Shown: piece by piece, positions 8,301 to 16,249 of the stretch | How positions within the stretch are numbered: position 1 is the first letter of the stretch | Layout: each line of letters begins with the position of its first letter | Assembly (NCBI GenBank): GCA_964423225.1 | Contig: CAYREE010000029.1 | Coordinates: forward strand, 1 to 20,530 | Source of the DNA: CAYREE01 sp964423225 | Lineage (GTDB): Archaea; Altiarchaeota; Altiarchaeia; IMC4; SCGC-AAA252-I15 | DNA: 20,530 nucleotides | Direction: 5' to 3' | Program-made: the position numbers and the translations under genes | Notes under the pieces: model-generated | The model's database searches: none | The model's input: only the letters and a program-made list of their open reading frames with translations | Told to the model about the DNA's origin: nothing

Positions 8301-10527
8301 ATCTCTTCATCTGCTCGGCTCTCGCCCATCCTTTCTGATCCTCGGTAAGCGGAGTAGTCTTGTCTAGTTGTGGATTTTTCTTATAATAATTGTCATATGC
8401 TTCTTGTTCATTGGTATTTATTGATCCTGCCATCGCAGAAACGCCTTCTTTATTATCATTGAACATCTTGTCCCCGACCTTCCCACCTTCAAGGACATAA
8501 CCTGCTTGTTCCTTGTTTAATCCTAATGCCTTCCGCAATCCTTCATTCTTTATATCATTCGCCGCACGATCCTGCTGTGCTGCGAATCTCTGAGCTTGCT
8601 CTGCCGCCTGCTGGTCTCCAGCAAGATAGCTTTGGTGTGCAGCCATCGTACCACTCATATAAGCTTCTTCAGACTCCCTCTCCCCAGTAGCTCTGAGACG
8701 ATTTACCTCCTGGTCTACTTCCAAGCCTTTTGCCTGGGCTGCTCTAAGTAGTTCAAGCTGATTTTGAGATTCGCCTAGCTCACCTAATGGATCATGTCTT
8801 GTCCGAACTTCCATGTCAGAACCCACTAAGACAGGTTGTGCACGACCTGCTCCAGGAAGCAATGTTGTACTGCCTTCTCCTACGGATTGCATTGACATTC
8901 CTCGATCTGGTGGGCCAGCCATTGGCATTGAATCTACTGGAGCCCCTGGAGAAGGACTTGGAGGTGCAGAGGGCGTTCCTGCTGGAGCCTGTCCCGAAGG
9001 ACCTCCACCACCAGGTGCTGGAGCACCATCAGATCCATCTGGCATCATTGAACCAGGCATATGTCCCATTGGTGCTTGACCGAAATCAGGGGATAAGTTC
9101 GGCAATATCGTAGGCCGTGCAAAATTGCCTCCAGTTCTTCTTCTTCCTCCGGCACGACCTCTTGGTGCTGAACCGAATCCTGTTGCACCTGAGGCGCCTG
9201 ATACAGTGTTTCCTCCAGCCCGTCCTTTTCCTCCTATCATACCATTCTTGCCAGACCAATGTGGCATAGCAGAGTATCTACCAGTATAGTCTCCACCCAT
9301 ACCATAATGGGCTACTGAACCATCTGGACCCATTAATGGACCGCTACCTGGAACATCATTCCAGAATCCAGTACCTGCACCTTTTGCAGGACCACCAGTA
9401 CCTGAACCAAGATTTCTTCCAATAAGGGTTTGTCCGCTAGATGTGATCAGAGCGTCTCCAGCAGAATATCCCCTCATCATTGTCGCCATAAATCTTGTCA
9501 TCGCAGTACTTGGACGTGTCGATGAGAAGTGTAGTACGGCTCCAACCCAACCTAGTAGTTGCATCGCCATAAGTGGAGTGAATACTACACCAGCAAATGA
9601 GCAGATCAATAAGATGAAGTCGTGCATGTGCGAATCAGTAGTGATTGTAATATTTATCAAGGAGACTGCAAGGAAGAATACTTGGAATAACTGTGTGAGC
9701 ATTGTTAGGATTGTAATACGAATCATTGCTTGTCCAATAGACCGTAGGTTTACAATCTCTTCGAGGAAAGGTATTTTAAATTCAAAGTAGTAACAAAATA
9801 TTGCTAAGGGCCAAAGTGCGGCGAGTACATATAGGAAAAAATAGCGTATGGCGGCGACAAACAATGCCAACGTCATAACGAACATGAAGACTATGTATGT
9901 GCAACAAAATTTATTGTTTCTCATGAACGCATTGTCTATGGAGTAATCATGCGGTGCGGTAGCTAACGCATTATTCATCACCCCAGTGGATAGAGAGTCG
10001 ACAATATCCAGCATATACTGGAATATTACTGGGGATTGTGATACAAGGACCATTCCAACAATAAGTTTTACGAAAATATCTTTTGCCCTTGATCGTCCAT
10101 GAGGCGAACCTGCCATGAAGATAAGGTAGATACCAATAATTACTAGGGCTACCATATAGAATGTTACAAATAATTGGATTAATGACATATTGAATGCATA
10201 GATAGTTGGGTCCCTAGTCCGTTCAATAGTGACAACATTACCAAACATAAGTGTTATTTGATATGGATCGCATTGATCACCGTTGAAGGGGAATACACAG
10301 GGACTTAATTGTATGTACAATGCCGTAACCTTTATGAGTCTTGAGCATGCAGCCGCGAACATGTCTAAAAAGAAAAACATTAATATTGGGAGTATTGGAT
10401 TGATTAGGCCGGCGATAGTCAGGTCTGTGCCAGGTCCAGCATTCACGATAATCAGTGATAGTTGTACGATGAATGCTCCTATTAAGAGCACTACAAACAA
10501 CCTTTGCAACCTATACTTCAAATCCAA
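5365..10527 (-). CDS. Giant multispan membrane protein, VirB6/TrbL-like, with repeat tail
   Basis: This 1,720-aa protein has a membrane domain of about 335 residues. A signal-like segment lies at 10-30, with spans near 37-60, 113-138, 151-175, 209-250 (probably two), 267-293 and 303-330. The motif SPHGRSRAK plus KLIVGM (141-159) matches the 1,653-aa neighbour, so the two are paralogs. Organisation resembles VirB6/TrbL/CedA-type channel proteins; this is inference from topology. Then come a Gly/Pro-rich linker (about 360-560), a long charged helical region, three about 80-residue repeats (about 1024-1470), an 18-residue GxDG[RK]P repeat (about 1532-1597), an SH3-like beta segment (about 1625-1675) and a terminal C1707-x2-C1710. 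The start is TTG, 27 bp after the upstream stop; a GAGGTTA site precedes it and TAA blocks further extension. The ORF may continue into the next one by a -1 shift. Confidence 0.85.
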   Translation of the reverse strand: MDLKYRLQRLFVVLLIGAFIVQLSLIIVNAGPGTDLTIAGLINPILPILMFFFLDMFAAACSRLIKVTALYIQLSPCVFPFNGDQCDPYQITLMFGNVVTIERTRDPTIYAFNMSLIQLFVTFYMVALVIIGIYLIFMAGSPHGRSRAKDIFVKLIVGMVLVSQSPVIFQYMLDIVDSLSTGVMNNALATAPHDYSIDNAFMRNNKFCCTYIVFMFVMTLALFVAAIRYFFLYVLAALWPLAIFCYYFEFKIPFLEEIVNLRSIGQAMIRITILTMLTQLFQVFFLAVSLINITITTDSHMHDFILLICSFAGVVFTPLMAMQLLGWVGAVLHFSSTRPSTAMTRFMATMMRGYSAGDALITSSGQTLIGRNLGSGTGGPAKGAGTGFWNDVPGSGPLMGPDGSVAHYGMGGDYTGRYSAMPHWSGKNGMIGGKGRAGGNTVSGASGATGFGSAPRGRAGGRRRTGGNFARPTILPNLSPDFGQAPMGHMPGSMMPDGSDGAPAPGGGGPSGQAPAGTPSAPPSPSPGAPVDSMPMAGPPDRGMSMQSVGEGSTTLLPGAGRAQPVLVGSDMEVRTRHDPLGELGESQNQLELLRAAQAKGLEVDQEVNRLRATGERESEEAYMSGTMAAHQSYLAGDQQAAEQAQRFAAQQDRAANDIKNEGLRKALGLNKEQAGYVLEGGKVGDKMFNDNKEGVSAMAGSINTNEQEAYDNYYKKNPQLDKTTPLTEDQKGWARAEQMKRYVNNYDDRDKAIGGDYSDLGAGTSSNPVPKRVNDFKNISERAEGGFKDPVRAWDNVVQASEATGGGNRPIGDFIKTSTYSTMMGKAAGDNAPDDVLQGESTRLVRGAGLEPGVPVIPGQQPQRTVPTRPDSYPGIQQDVPEMESPEQMTANAKNSLRKGRIHATNWAKGQSRKPSQKKIDERAYNYARQDMGQQARERVANDLGLDPKSKEQTVQSRIDKASEPVLQDYHRALGTEAHSQGMDTPKASQDKAIPVRQAKPSMPEGIPASGDIQPDLADKNNVQARSDYLKAVDNLSKDIGDPQAARQLRSLGDRGLSTDELKDLRGEIGDIHKEYNSSAKDGIAKDWASSRLEDVNDYWGKRQPSATVPEAVPPTGVRPGFDAKDYSKKLNDISNEHEVERQKATSNAFNTQIPESERKDARRRAESIENERRDKARELMKELSDDEVLEVVKQNNQQREMLAQKGRISPFLGNHAEDLGATVLKERGRTDLFTEKAPTPTIVDERAEPVSRKESENYSLVQNRYTRACDNLCKDIGDPNLADQLGTLGNMGLNIEDMKSITSDVKDIHTGFKGSAKDDSARKQASGQIKEVIEHWRSRPPQPTVTPSMGQPQPTVTPSTGQPQQTIPIIEPSSSGPETVGELNLSYARTNFLKAVDALNNSLDKPDLAKGLMNLSDRGLSASELKDLTREVDEIHKELRAAPKDGSGRHRATARIGDIMDYWDKPKPTKVTAETGVSGGPIILDPSKDSKKGPLAGPDGKPLKGAAPTPSEHLLDQFGRPLQDRVGLDKKILGVDGRPSGEGPSGSGKILGADGRPIGEEPSGGGKILGPDGKPIGEEPSGGGVILGPDGKPIRIVPPPEIDATIALERNVLMHHELFNQSLSEMNGTKVMTKDGIEALILGHTEDGKIRCRTSDGKKDSEIEVSPDEITEVLPEDEDKIASLMASHNIDPSKESDYKVVMDVCDGCGKVYMKVVKK
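5740..5940 (-). repeat. 54-bp in-frame tandem repeat (18-aa GPDGKP-type unit)
   Basis: Four units begin at 5744, 5798, 5852 and 5906, exactly 54 bp apart, inside the 1,720-aa gene. Each encodes a version of ILGPDGKPIGEEPSGGG. The units differ by a few bases, mostly silent or conservative, so they are kept as coding repeats. A related GPDGKP sequence lies further upstream in the protein (about 6010-6045). A flexible, hydrophilic spacer is likely. Confidence 0.9.
6117..7458 (-). repeat. Three copies of an about 80-residue domain in the 1,720-aa protein
   Basis: Copies lie at about 7212-7458, 6498-6745 and 6117-6362. All follow one pattern: an aromatic-rich start (YLKAVDNL, YTRACDNL, FLKAVDAL), then a D-P dipeptide, L.[ND][RM]GL, [DE]IH, [AP]KD and a final [DE][YH]W. 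Copies 1 and 2 even share a 19-base identical stretch (GGATCTCCAATATCCTTGC on the + strand, near 6685 and near 7401), which points to duplication. They are separated by Pro/Thr/Gln-rich linkers. Each looks like a small helical bundle of unknown function. Confidence 0.85.
8848..9447 (-). other. Gly/Pro-rich low-complexity linker of the 1,720-aa protein
   Basis: About 200 codons after the last membrane span encode mostly Gly, Pro, Ser, Ala and Met, with a small Arg/Gly cluster (RGRAGGRRRTGG). It is probably disordered and tethers the soluble tail to the membrane domain. No catalytic motif is visible. Confidence 0.7.
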
Positions 10528-10536
10528 TTTTTTTCT

Positions 10537-10543
10537 TAACCTC
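10537..10543 (-). promoter_or_regulatory. Ribosome binding site deciding the TTG start
   Basis: On the - strand GAGGTTA lies 10 bases before a TTG at 10527, and an in-frame TAA a few codons further upstream rules out any longer reading. The encoded N-terminus from this TTG is a basic-hydrophobic, signal-like segment, which supports it. Confidence 0.45.
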
Positions 10544-10554
10544 GATTATATTAA

Positions 10555-13500
10555 TTAAATTTCTCTTTCGTATCCTCTCCTTTTCCCGCTGCCACTTACA
10601 AAAAGTTTTCTTGCAGCAGCTTGGATACCACCCACATTCCCACTTGTAATACCTTTAACACCCTTGAATCCTCTTAAGCTACCAGCAATATCTGAGGTGG
10701 TCTCAATGCCCTTAGCTTTGAATTGTTCTAGTACAGCCTGTTGTCCTGCCTCATTGCCTGCAAGACTTGAATTTGCAAAAATGCTCTCGTCTATCCTTTC
10801 ATGGCCATCTTCTGCAAGCTTTGTCGCATTATCAAATACCCTCATAGTATCTGCATTAACATTATGTGATTGTAGTTCAAAGTCGCCAGTGGATGCAACA
10901 TCCTTAAGGGAAGACATGCCACTTCCTCTCATACTGGCTAATACTGCATCTTGCTGGCCAGTATCTCCTGAGATACTCGTGCCTCTGAATAGCTTGTTTT
11001 GAGCATTCTTCATAATCTGGATAGCATCATTGTCACTTAGTCCTAGACTCGTCATCTGGGCGAGAGGTAGGAGTGCTGCACTACCCAGTTTACCATCTCT
11101 ATTGGCCATCGCTGTTAACACTGAATTCTTCGCGGTCGTATTTCCTTCGATTGTTGTACCTTGAAACAAGCTGTTATCAACTTCAGGTGATCCATCACGC
11201 ATTCTTGCAGCATTATCCTTTATCCTGGTTGAATCATCAGTCAAACCTGAATGAATAAGGTCTCCACCATAAGCCTGGCCGATATCCTTTGTTGTGGAAT
11301 AGCCTTGATCGCTCAGATTCCATAATATGTCTTGATTGTCCTGCATCGTGTTTGTTTGGGTTGTCCCGTCTGACCGTCTGGTATTCCATGCCATCTGTGT
11401 CGTGCTTCCGCTGCCTGTCGCCTGCATTGCATTGTCTCTGATCTCTCCCGCAACATCCATAACACCCTTTTCACCACCCCATGCAGTTGCTCTATGAGCG
11501 AATACTTGAGCTATTTCCTTCTGTGATAATCCTGCAATCTGCCTAGCAGTCGTTATATTATAGCCTTGCAATGTCTCCACATCAGCTAAAGAAAGGTTAT
11601 CATGAAGGTCAGTAAGATGGGTGAATTTCTTATCTAACACCCTACCGTCTCCCAGGTCGGAACGAGACATCTCCTTCGCTGTCGCATGAATATTATCAGT
11701 CACAGACTGGCGGGTTACGATTCCTTGAGGAACATCAATTCCACCAATGTTGACTGTCCTATTACTTAGCCTTGATTCTATCTCACTATTATTACCATTT
11801 GAATCTTTCACAATCTTCTCTAGTTCAGGGCGGTCTATCCGGATTGCATTACCGTCATTATCAACTCCGGTTATCGATGATCTTCCTGATGCTATCGCAG
11901 ACTTAACCTCGTCAGCTGATACGACTCTTCTATGTCCTGCATTATTCATAGCTTCATGCAATTCAGCATCAGCAGCAGCGGATTTCGGCTTGATCAGTCC
12001 TTCCCCTAATTCCACTCCATTAGCTTTTAACTTTTTCTGTGTCTCTTTGTCAACCCCTAGTTGATCCCATGCTTTCCCCTCTGTTGTCTTGCCATCTGCA
12101 ACACGTTGGTCCATCTCCCTCAAACGATCCACATCGACTCCCCCCAAGTTAACACCAACATCACTAAGCGTTGCCTCTATCTGCTGGCTATTCATATTAG
12201 CAAGATGCATTGGAGTCGTAATACCAGAAGTGTGCAATCTTTCTGCTGCCGCCCTAACAGTGTCATTGGATACTGAACCAGATAATCCTGGGACAGCTCC
12301 ATTCTTTAATACAGTCGTAAGATCGTCTTTTTCCCTTTCCACACGCTCATATTTCTTACCCCCAGACCGCTTACCATATTTGTATGCTCCATAAGCAGCC
12401 CATCCAAGCGGACCACCGAAAAAAGTAAGACCCGTTCCAATCGCCGCATATTTCAGTGCACTAACTCCCCGTCCTCCCCAGGTCGTAGGCGGCTTGCCTT
12501 CCTCAGCCTCCTTCTTTGCATTGCGTCCACCGATTTTTTGCCCGAGCTTCAGCATTGGATAGAACACTCCAGCACCAGGTATTGTAGCCATAGCCAACAA
12601 ACCTAATTTTCTCCCAATGGTTGGTGCTGGTTTCTCCTTTTGTTTCTTCTCTTTTTTCTCCCTTCGAGCAGCAAGTTTCTTATCCACCCAGTCGACTCCT
12701 TTAGCAGTATGAAAGCCAAAGTATGCTGCTGGAACAAGTGAGAAACCTCCAGTGAAAGGAGCTAACGCCACCATTGCTCCTGCAACTGCTGCTGAACCGT
12801 AATGCCCACCCTTATCCTCAAAGTGTCGTTGTCTTGCAGTTGATATATGCCCACGGAGCCTAACATCATCTCTTAACCTCCCCTGCTCATCGCTTCTCAA
12901 ATCATCATATGCGATAGTATCGCCCTTTTTCTTCCCTTCCTTATCGCTTAATCGTTCGCGAGTCTGCTTGTCAAGTTCCTCGAACTTTAATCCGCCAGCA
13001 CTCTCACGTTGACGGATAAGCCGCATAGCATCATCATTAGCCTCATTAGTATTATCGGTATTCAAACCTCTTTTACGAACCTGACTAATATCCGCTTCTT
13101 GTGCAGCAGTTCCTTTACCCTTCAAGAGTGATTGTGCTTGTGCGTCAGTGATACTTCCCCTTGCCGCTAAAACTCCGAGCGCATCATTTCTGGAAAATTG
13201 ATCTGGTGCCTCAGTCTTTCCACCACGCTCTAATACATCCAACTTCTCCCTTGTCTTACTATGCTTAGAGTAATCTCCCTTAGCAGCAGCATCCTCCTTA
13301 TCTGCTACACCACTCCTACCCAATTCATTAACAGCAACTTTTTCATAAGATCCATGAGCCTGCTTCTTAGCTGCATCCTCATCATTAGTACCATCAGCTT
13401 TCTTAGTCTTATCAAGCCATCTATCCTGCTCACTACCACTTAACTTCCCCCACAACTGATCTTGATTAAGCCTCCCTTGAGCCATGTCTTTCATAGTACC

Positions 13501-15516
13501 ATCTGCAAAGAGGCCCTGTTTATTAGCTGCATTGAATGTGTCAAAATCCTCATCCTGTTTTCTAATAAAATCGAATTTCTCACCACGTCTAGCAAGGATC
13601 TTAGATGCAAGAAACGCGCCACCCGCACCGATAAGACCGATAGGCACTGTTAGACCCGCGCCAGGCAAGAAGAATGCAGTAGCAATACCAACACCTAGCG
13701 CACTCCTTAAGCCTGCGACAGCAGCATGAGACATGACCATCTCACCCTTATCCCGTCTCTCCTGGTCTCTCCTTGCTTTCTTCATCTTCTCATCAGCCAT
13801 ATGATCCCGGATACCCTTGTGAGACATATAACCATAATTGAATCTCGCACCCTGAGACATATCGGGTTGGCCATCTTTACCCTTCGGATACTCCCACATA
13901 CCAGTCATCCTATTGCCCACCTGCATCAGACTCTGCCCCATAGCCCAATCCTGGATCGTCCATCTTACACCAGCCTTAATGAAACTACCAGCTCCACTCA
14001 TAAGCGGATTAAGAACCAGCTGCCTTGCCAGCGACCGTCCTGCAATAGCAACTGCCTTCGCCTTACCAACAGCTCCTCCCTCACTCCACGCTGCCCCTGC
14101 CTGACGCCTATCCCACTGCATACCCGACATCTGAGATATGCTAAGTCCTTCACCCGCCTTCTTATCGAAAAAGAATCTCTTCGCAGCCTCTCCAAGCGAT
14201 ATCCCACGATCAAAGACTCCTTTCGTATCGTATTTAGCCGCCCAACCCCACATCTTAGATCCTGACATCCTGCTGTGAGAATAACCACCAGCATCATCAG
14301 GAGGCCTCATATGAAGTGGTGATGGTGCTCCATCATAGTCTTTATACCCCATCCCTTCTTTTGCGACGGTTGGGTATTGTTCTGCTGATTTCCTTGCGCT
14401 TTGTAGCCTGCTCATCCTCTCTGATGAATAGAATGCAGTATCGGTTAAGGCTGCAGGTCCCTGCCCCCTCATCACTCCACCCATGAATATCATCCTTGGA
14501 TTTCCACTGGTTCTTCCCGCATGTATGAATACTGCACCAGCAGAGCTCATAAGACTTGTCATCATCATAGGAGCCCCTGCAACAAGGAACCAGGATGACA
14601 ATGCCATCAATGATAGTGTTGTGCATTCAGTTGCGGTAGTACAGTTTGTTTGTGTGAAGGTATATGTTAATGCGACAAAGATAGCCATTGATACTGGGAT
14701 GAAAATCCATACAAGAGTCATCTTCATCATCTTGTTCCCTAAGCCTTTGGTAAAGTCAAATGATAGGAAGAATATAGTGACTGGAAATGCAGCTCCAAGC
14801 ATCAATACTAGTATGTTTCTCATACCACAGACAAGATACGGCATTATCATAATAGCAAGCAGTCCACATGCCATTGGGCAAAGAAGCAGCATACCATATC
14901 CTCCAAGTAGAAGAGATAGCATGCCTGCAAAGAAACCTGTGACAGTTAATACACCCCAGACAGGTGTGCTTGATATAGGATCCCAACTGTTAGCCCAGAG
15001 AGCGGTGGGTGGATTACCAATCGGGGCGGTTAGTATCGCATGTACTGCGAATCTATTTAAGTCAATGAACAACTGGTATATCGGCATTGATAGACTGCAA
15101 GCTATCATCCCGATTATTAGCTTAGTCAACATATTTTTTGCAGCAGCCCTTGAGGCAGGGGATAATCCACCCCAGATATAATAAATGGCAACCATGACTA
15201 TGAGCAACTCCCAGAAGGGTATTAACATTGCAATCAGGAGTGGGGCGAGTCTAATGATTACAGGATGCATAACATTGATATTATCCGCTCTTAGAAGTGA
15301 AAGGAAAAAACCTTCATATTCTTTTAGATTCTTCTGTACTTGTGTATCGATAAAACCGTTAAATGCCGCTAGGAATTGATCCGCAAAACTACTTCCATCT
15401 GAAGTCTCATTCGGATCTTTAGGATTCTCTGCGAGAGCTAGGGGAGAGAATAGAAGAAAGAGTAGAATTGTGAATATTGCGCCTTTTTTCAAGATTGTGG
15501 AAGAAGGCTTTATCAT
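10555..15516 (-). CDS. Giant multispan membrane protein, VirB6/TrbL-like, with HhH-like repeat tail
   Basis: This 1,653-aa protein has a signal peptide (1-29, likely cut after ALA), then about six to seven spans up to residue 335 (about 86-115, 129-152, 187-212, 213-232, 235-252, 267-288, 301-332). The motif SPASRAAAK plus KLIIGM (119-137) matches the 1,720-aa paralog next door. The soluble part is mostly charged helix. It is interrupted by four Gly/Ala-rich hydrophobic stretches (about 598-640, 906-938, 970-992, 1019-1046) flanked by Arg/Lys. Residues about 1093-1640 hold repeats with a G[IY].T..[DQ]IA core resembling helix-hairpin-helix units. The layout fits a type IV secretion/conjugation-like channel subunit, but no ATPase or relaxase lies in the window. 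It is the first gene of its operon with its own TATA box. Specific function unknown. Confidence 0.85.
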   Translation of the reverse strand: MIKPSSTILKKGAIFTILLFLLFSPLALAENPKDPNETSDGSSFADQFLAAFNGFIDTQVQKNLKEYEGFFLSLLRADNINVMHPVIIRLAPLLIAMLIPFWELLIVMVAIYYIWGGLSPASRAAAKNMLTKLIIGMIACSLSMPIYQLFIDLNRFAVHAILTAPIGNPPTALWANSWDPISSTPVWGVLTVTGFFAGMLSLLLGGYGMLLLCPMACGLLAIMIMPYLVCGMRNILVLMLGAAFPVTIFFLSFDFTKGLGNKMMKMTLVWIFIPVSMAIFVALTYTFTQTNCTTATECTTLSLMALSSWFLVAGAPMMMTSLMSSAGAVFIHAGRTSGNPRMIFMGGVMRGQGPAALTDTAFYSSERMSRLQSARKSAEQYPTVAKEGMGYKDYDGAPSPLHMRPPDDAGGYSHSRMSGSKMWGWAAKYDTKGVFDRGISLGEAAKRFFFDKKAGEGLSISQMSGMQWDRRQAGAAWSEGGAVGKAKAVAIAGRSLARQLVLNPLMSGAGSFIKAGVRWTIQDWAMGQSLMQVGNRMTGMWEYPKGKDGQPDMSQGARFNYGYMSHKGIRDHMADEKMKKARRDQERRDKGEMVMSHAAVAGLRSALGVGIATAFFLPGAGLTVPIGLIGAGGAFLASKILARRGEKFDFIRKQDEDFDTFNAANKQGLFADGTMKDMAQGRLNQDQLWGKLSGSEQDRWLDKTKKADGTNDEDAAKKQAHGSYEKVAVNELGRSGVADKEDAAAKGDYSKHSKTREKLDVLERGGKTEAPDQFSRNDALGVLAARGSITDAQAQSLLKGKGTAAQEADISQVRKRGLNTDNTNEANDDAMRLIRQRESAGGLKFEELDKQTRERLSDKEGKKKGDTIAYDDLRSDEQGRLRDDVRLRGHISTARQRHFEDKGGHYGSAAVAGAMVALAPFTGGFSLVPAAYFGFHTAKGVDWVDKKLAARREKKEKKQKEKPAPTIGRKLGLLAMATIPGAGVFYPMLKLGQKIGGRNAKKEAEEGKPPTTWGGRGVSALKYAAIGTGLTFFGGPLGWAAYGAYKYGKRSGGKKYERVEREKDDLTTVLKNGAVPGLSGSVSNDTVRAAAERLHTSGITTPMHLANMNSQQIEATLSDVGVNLGGVDVDRLREMDQRVADGKTTEGKAWDQLGVDKETQKKLKANGVELGEGLIKPKSAAADAELHEAMNNAGHRRVVSADEVKSAIASGRSSITGVDNDGNAIRIDRPELEKIVKDSNGNNSEIESRLSNRTVNIGGIDVPQGIVTRQSVTDNIHATAKEMSRSDLGDGRVLDKKFTHLTDLHDNLSLADVETLQGYNITTARQIAGLSQKEIAQVFAHRATAWGGEKGVMDVAGEIRDNAMQATGSGSTTQMAWNTRRSDGTTQTNTMQDNQDILWNLSDQGYSTTKDIGQAYGGDLIHSGLTDDSTRIKDNAARMRDGSPEVDNSLFQGTTIEGNTTAKNSVLTAMANRDGKLGSAALLPLAQMTSLGLSDNDAIQIMKNAQNKLFRGTSISGDTGQQDAVLASMRGSGMSSLKDVASTGDFELQSHNVNADTMRVFDNATKLAEDGHERIDESIFANSSLAGNEAGQQAVLEQFKAKGIETTSDIAGSLRGFKGVKGITSGNVGGIQAAARKLFVSGSGKRRGYEREI
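10597..11343 (-). repeat. Tandem about 65-residue repeats at the C-terminus of the 1,653-aa protein
   Basis: Residues about 1392-1640 contain three clear units and one partial unit. Landmarks are LFQGTTIEGN, LFRGTSISGD and IFANSSLAGN, each followed by a helix (VLTAM, VLASM, VLEQF), a G-containing turn and [DE][NIV]A. The core GI.T..DIA recurs more loosely at residues about 1099 and 1320. The pattern looks like HhH-type or similar helical hairpins, known elsewhere for DNA or protein binding. Confidence 0.7.
12379..12801 (-). other. Cluster of Gly/Ala-rich hydrophobic hairpins in the soluble tail
   Basis: Codons for residues 906-938, 970-992 and 1019-1046 of the 1,653-aa protein encode Gly/Ala-rich hydrophobic stretches such as AAVAGAMVALAPF and YAAIGTGLTFFGGPLGWAAY. 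They are bounded by Lys/Arg clusters (KKLAARREKKEKKQKEK). A fourth lies at 13597-13725. They could be extra membrane hairpins or amphipathic membrane-binding elements. Confidence 0.6.
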
Positions 15517-15538
15517 ATATTATATATTGATATTAGAA

Positions 15539-15548
15539 GTTTAAAATG
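15539..15548 (-). promoter_or_regulatory. TATA box of the giant-protein operon
   Basis: On the - strand CATTTTAAAC is centred about 27 nt before the ATG at 15516. The stretch between them is AT-rich with no Shine-Dalgarno, so a leaderless transcript is predicted. The 55-bp gap after the UPF0280 gene otherwise holds no clear terminator, so read-through from the hcy operon is possible. Confidence 0.45.
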
Positions 15549-15571
15549 TTCATAATTCCTTAATATTCAGT

Positions 15572-16249
15572 CTATAACACCATTATTTCAGGTATTTTAC
15601 CATAGACGCCTAACTCATCCCCTACCAAGACTAAAAATCCTCGAATTAAATGGTTTTTACTGGCTTTTTCGAAGGTTTCAGTAAGATCTGACTGTGTCTT
15701 TATTTGATTAGCATAATATGTTGCTGCTGCATCTGCGATGGAACTGGAATCACTTATTGCCACAACTAATTCTGTTCTCCCAAAACTTATAGAATGGCCG
15801 ATACTTGATGAACTACTGCAAATACCAATCGGTGTTTCATCACCGCTCACATTTAATGACAGTTTGTCTGCAAATTTTCTGTTGCTGGTCTTTATTTGTA
15901 TTGTTTTATCGCTCGATGAACTCAGGAATATGTCGCCACCATTTTCAATGGTAAATTCATCACAGTCTTTTTGAATTCGTTTACCGATTAATTCCGAGAT
16001 TGTTCCTGCGACAGTAGCCATTGGACCAACATTAAATTTTGTAGAAGCATCATGCATCAATCGGATTATTTCTGGGGCATCAGATGATATTTCTATTGGA
16101 TCATAACTTGTAAAAAAAACTGGGTCTTTATTGATGTAGGATAATAGATCGGTATGCTGTTTGATCAATTCTTTCAGTACTTCCTTTCTTAAATCAACAG
16201 TACAATCGATGTTTAGAATAGTCTCCCCATATGACACAGACCATTTCAT
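15572..16249 (-). CDS. UPF0280 / COG2122 protein of the homocysteine pathway
   Basis: This 225-aa protein belongs to the UPF0280 (COG2122, ApbE-related) family. Signature stretches are KFNVGPMATVAGTISE (71-86), ENGGDIFLS (102-110), PIGICSSSSSIGHSISFG (140-157) and IADAAATYYANQI (171-183). The family member MA1715 of Methanosarcina acetivorans supports efficient sulfide assimilation together with the DUF39 and NIL-ferredoxin proteins. Its chemistry is not established, though the fold is shared with FAD:protein FMN transferases. It overlaps the ferredoxin gene by four bases (ATGA) and is last in the three-gene operon. Length and motifs are normal for the family; no membrane segment is seen. Confidence 0.9.
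   Translation of the reverse strand: MKWSVSYGETILNIDCTVDLRKEVLKELIKQHTDLLSYINKDPVFFTSYDPIEISSDAPEIIRLMHDASTKFNVGPMATVAGTISELIGKRIQKDCDEFTIENGGDIFLSSSSDKTIQIKTSNRKFADKLSLNVSGDETPIGICSSSSSIGHSISFGRTELVVAISDSSSIADAAATYYANQIKTQSDLTETFEKASKNHLIRGFLVLVGDELGVYGKIPEIMVL

Noticed and set aside
13726..14265. 179-codon + strand ORF in the tail of the 1,653-aa gene
   Set aside because: Composition (His/Leu/Arg/Ser-rich) is typical of antisense shadows and nothing resembles a domain.
14483..15181. 232-codon + strand ORF opposite the 1,653-aa membrane domain
   Set aside because: It mirrors hydrophobic codons of the real gene on the other strand, has no promoter or ribosome site, and the - strand reading has a signal peptide and a paralog.
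4721..15516. Large repeat-rich proteins as an integrated plasmid or prophage
   Set aside because: I see no integrase, flanking tRNA, attachment-site repeat, relaxase, capsid or transposase, and gene spacing and style match the neighbours.
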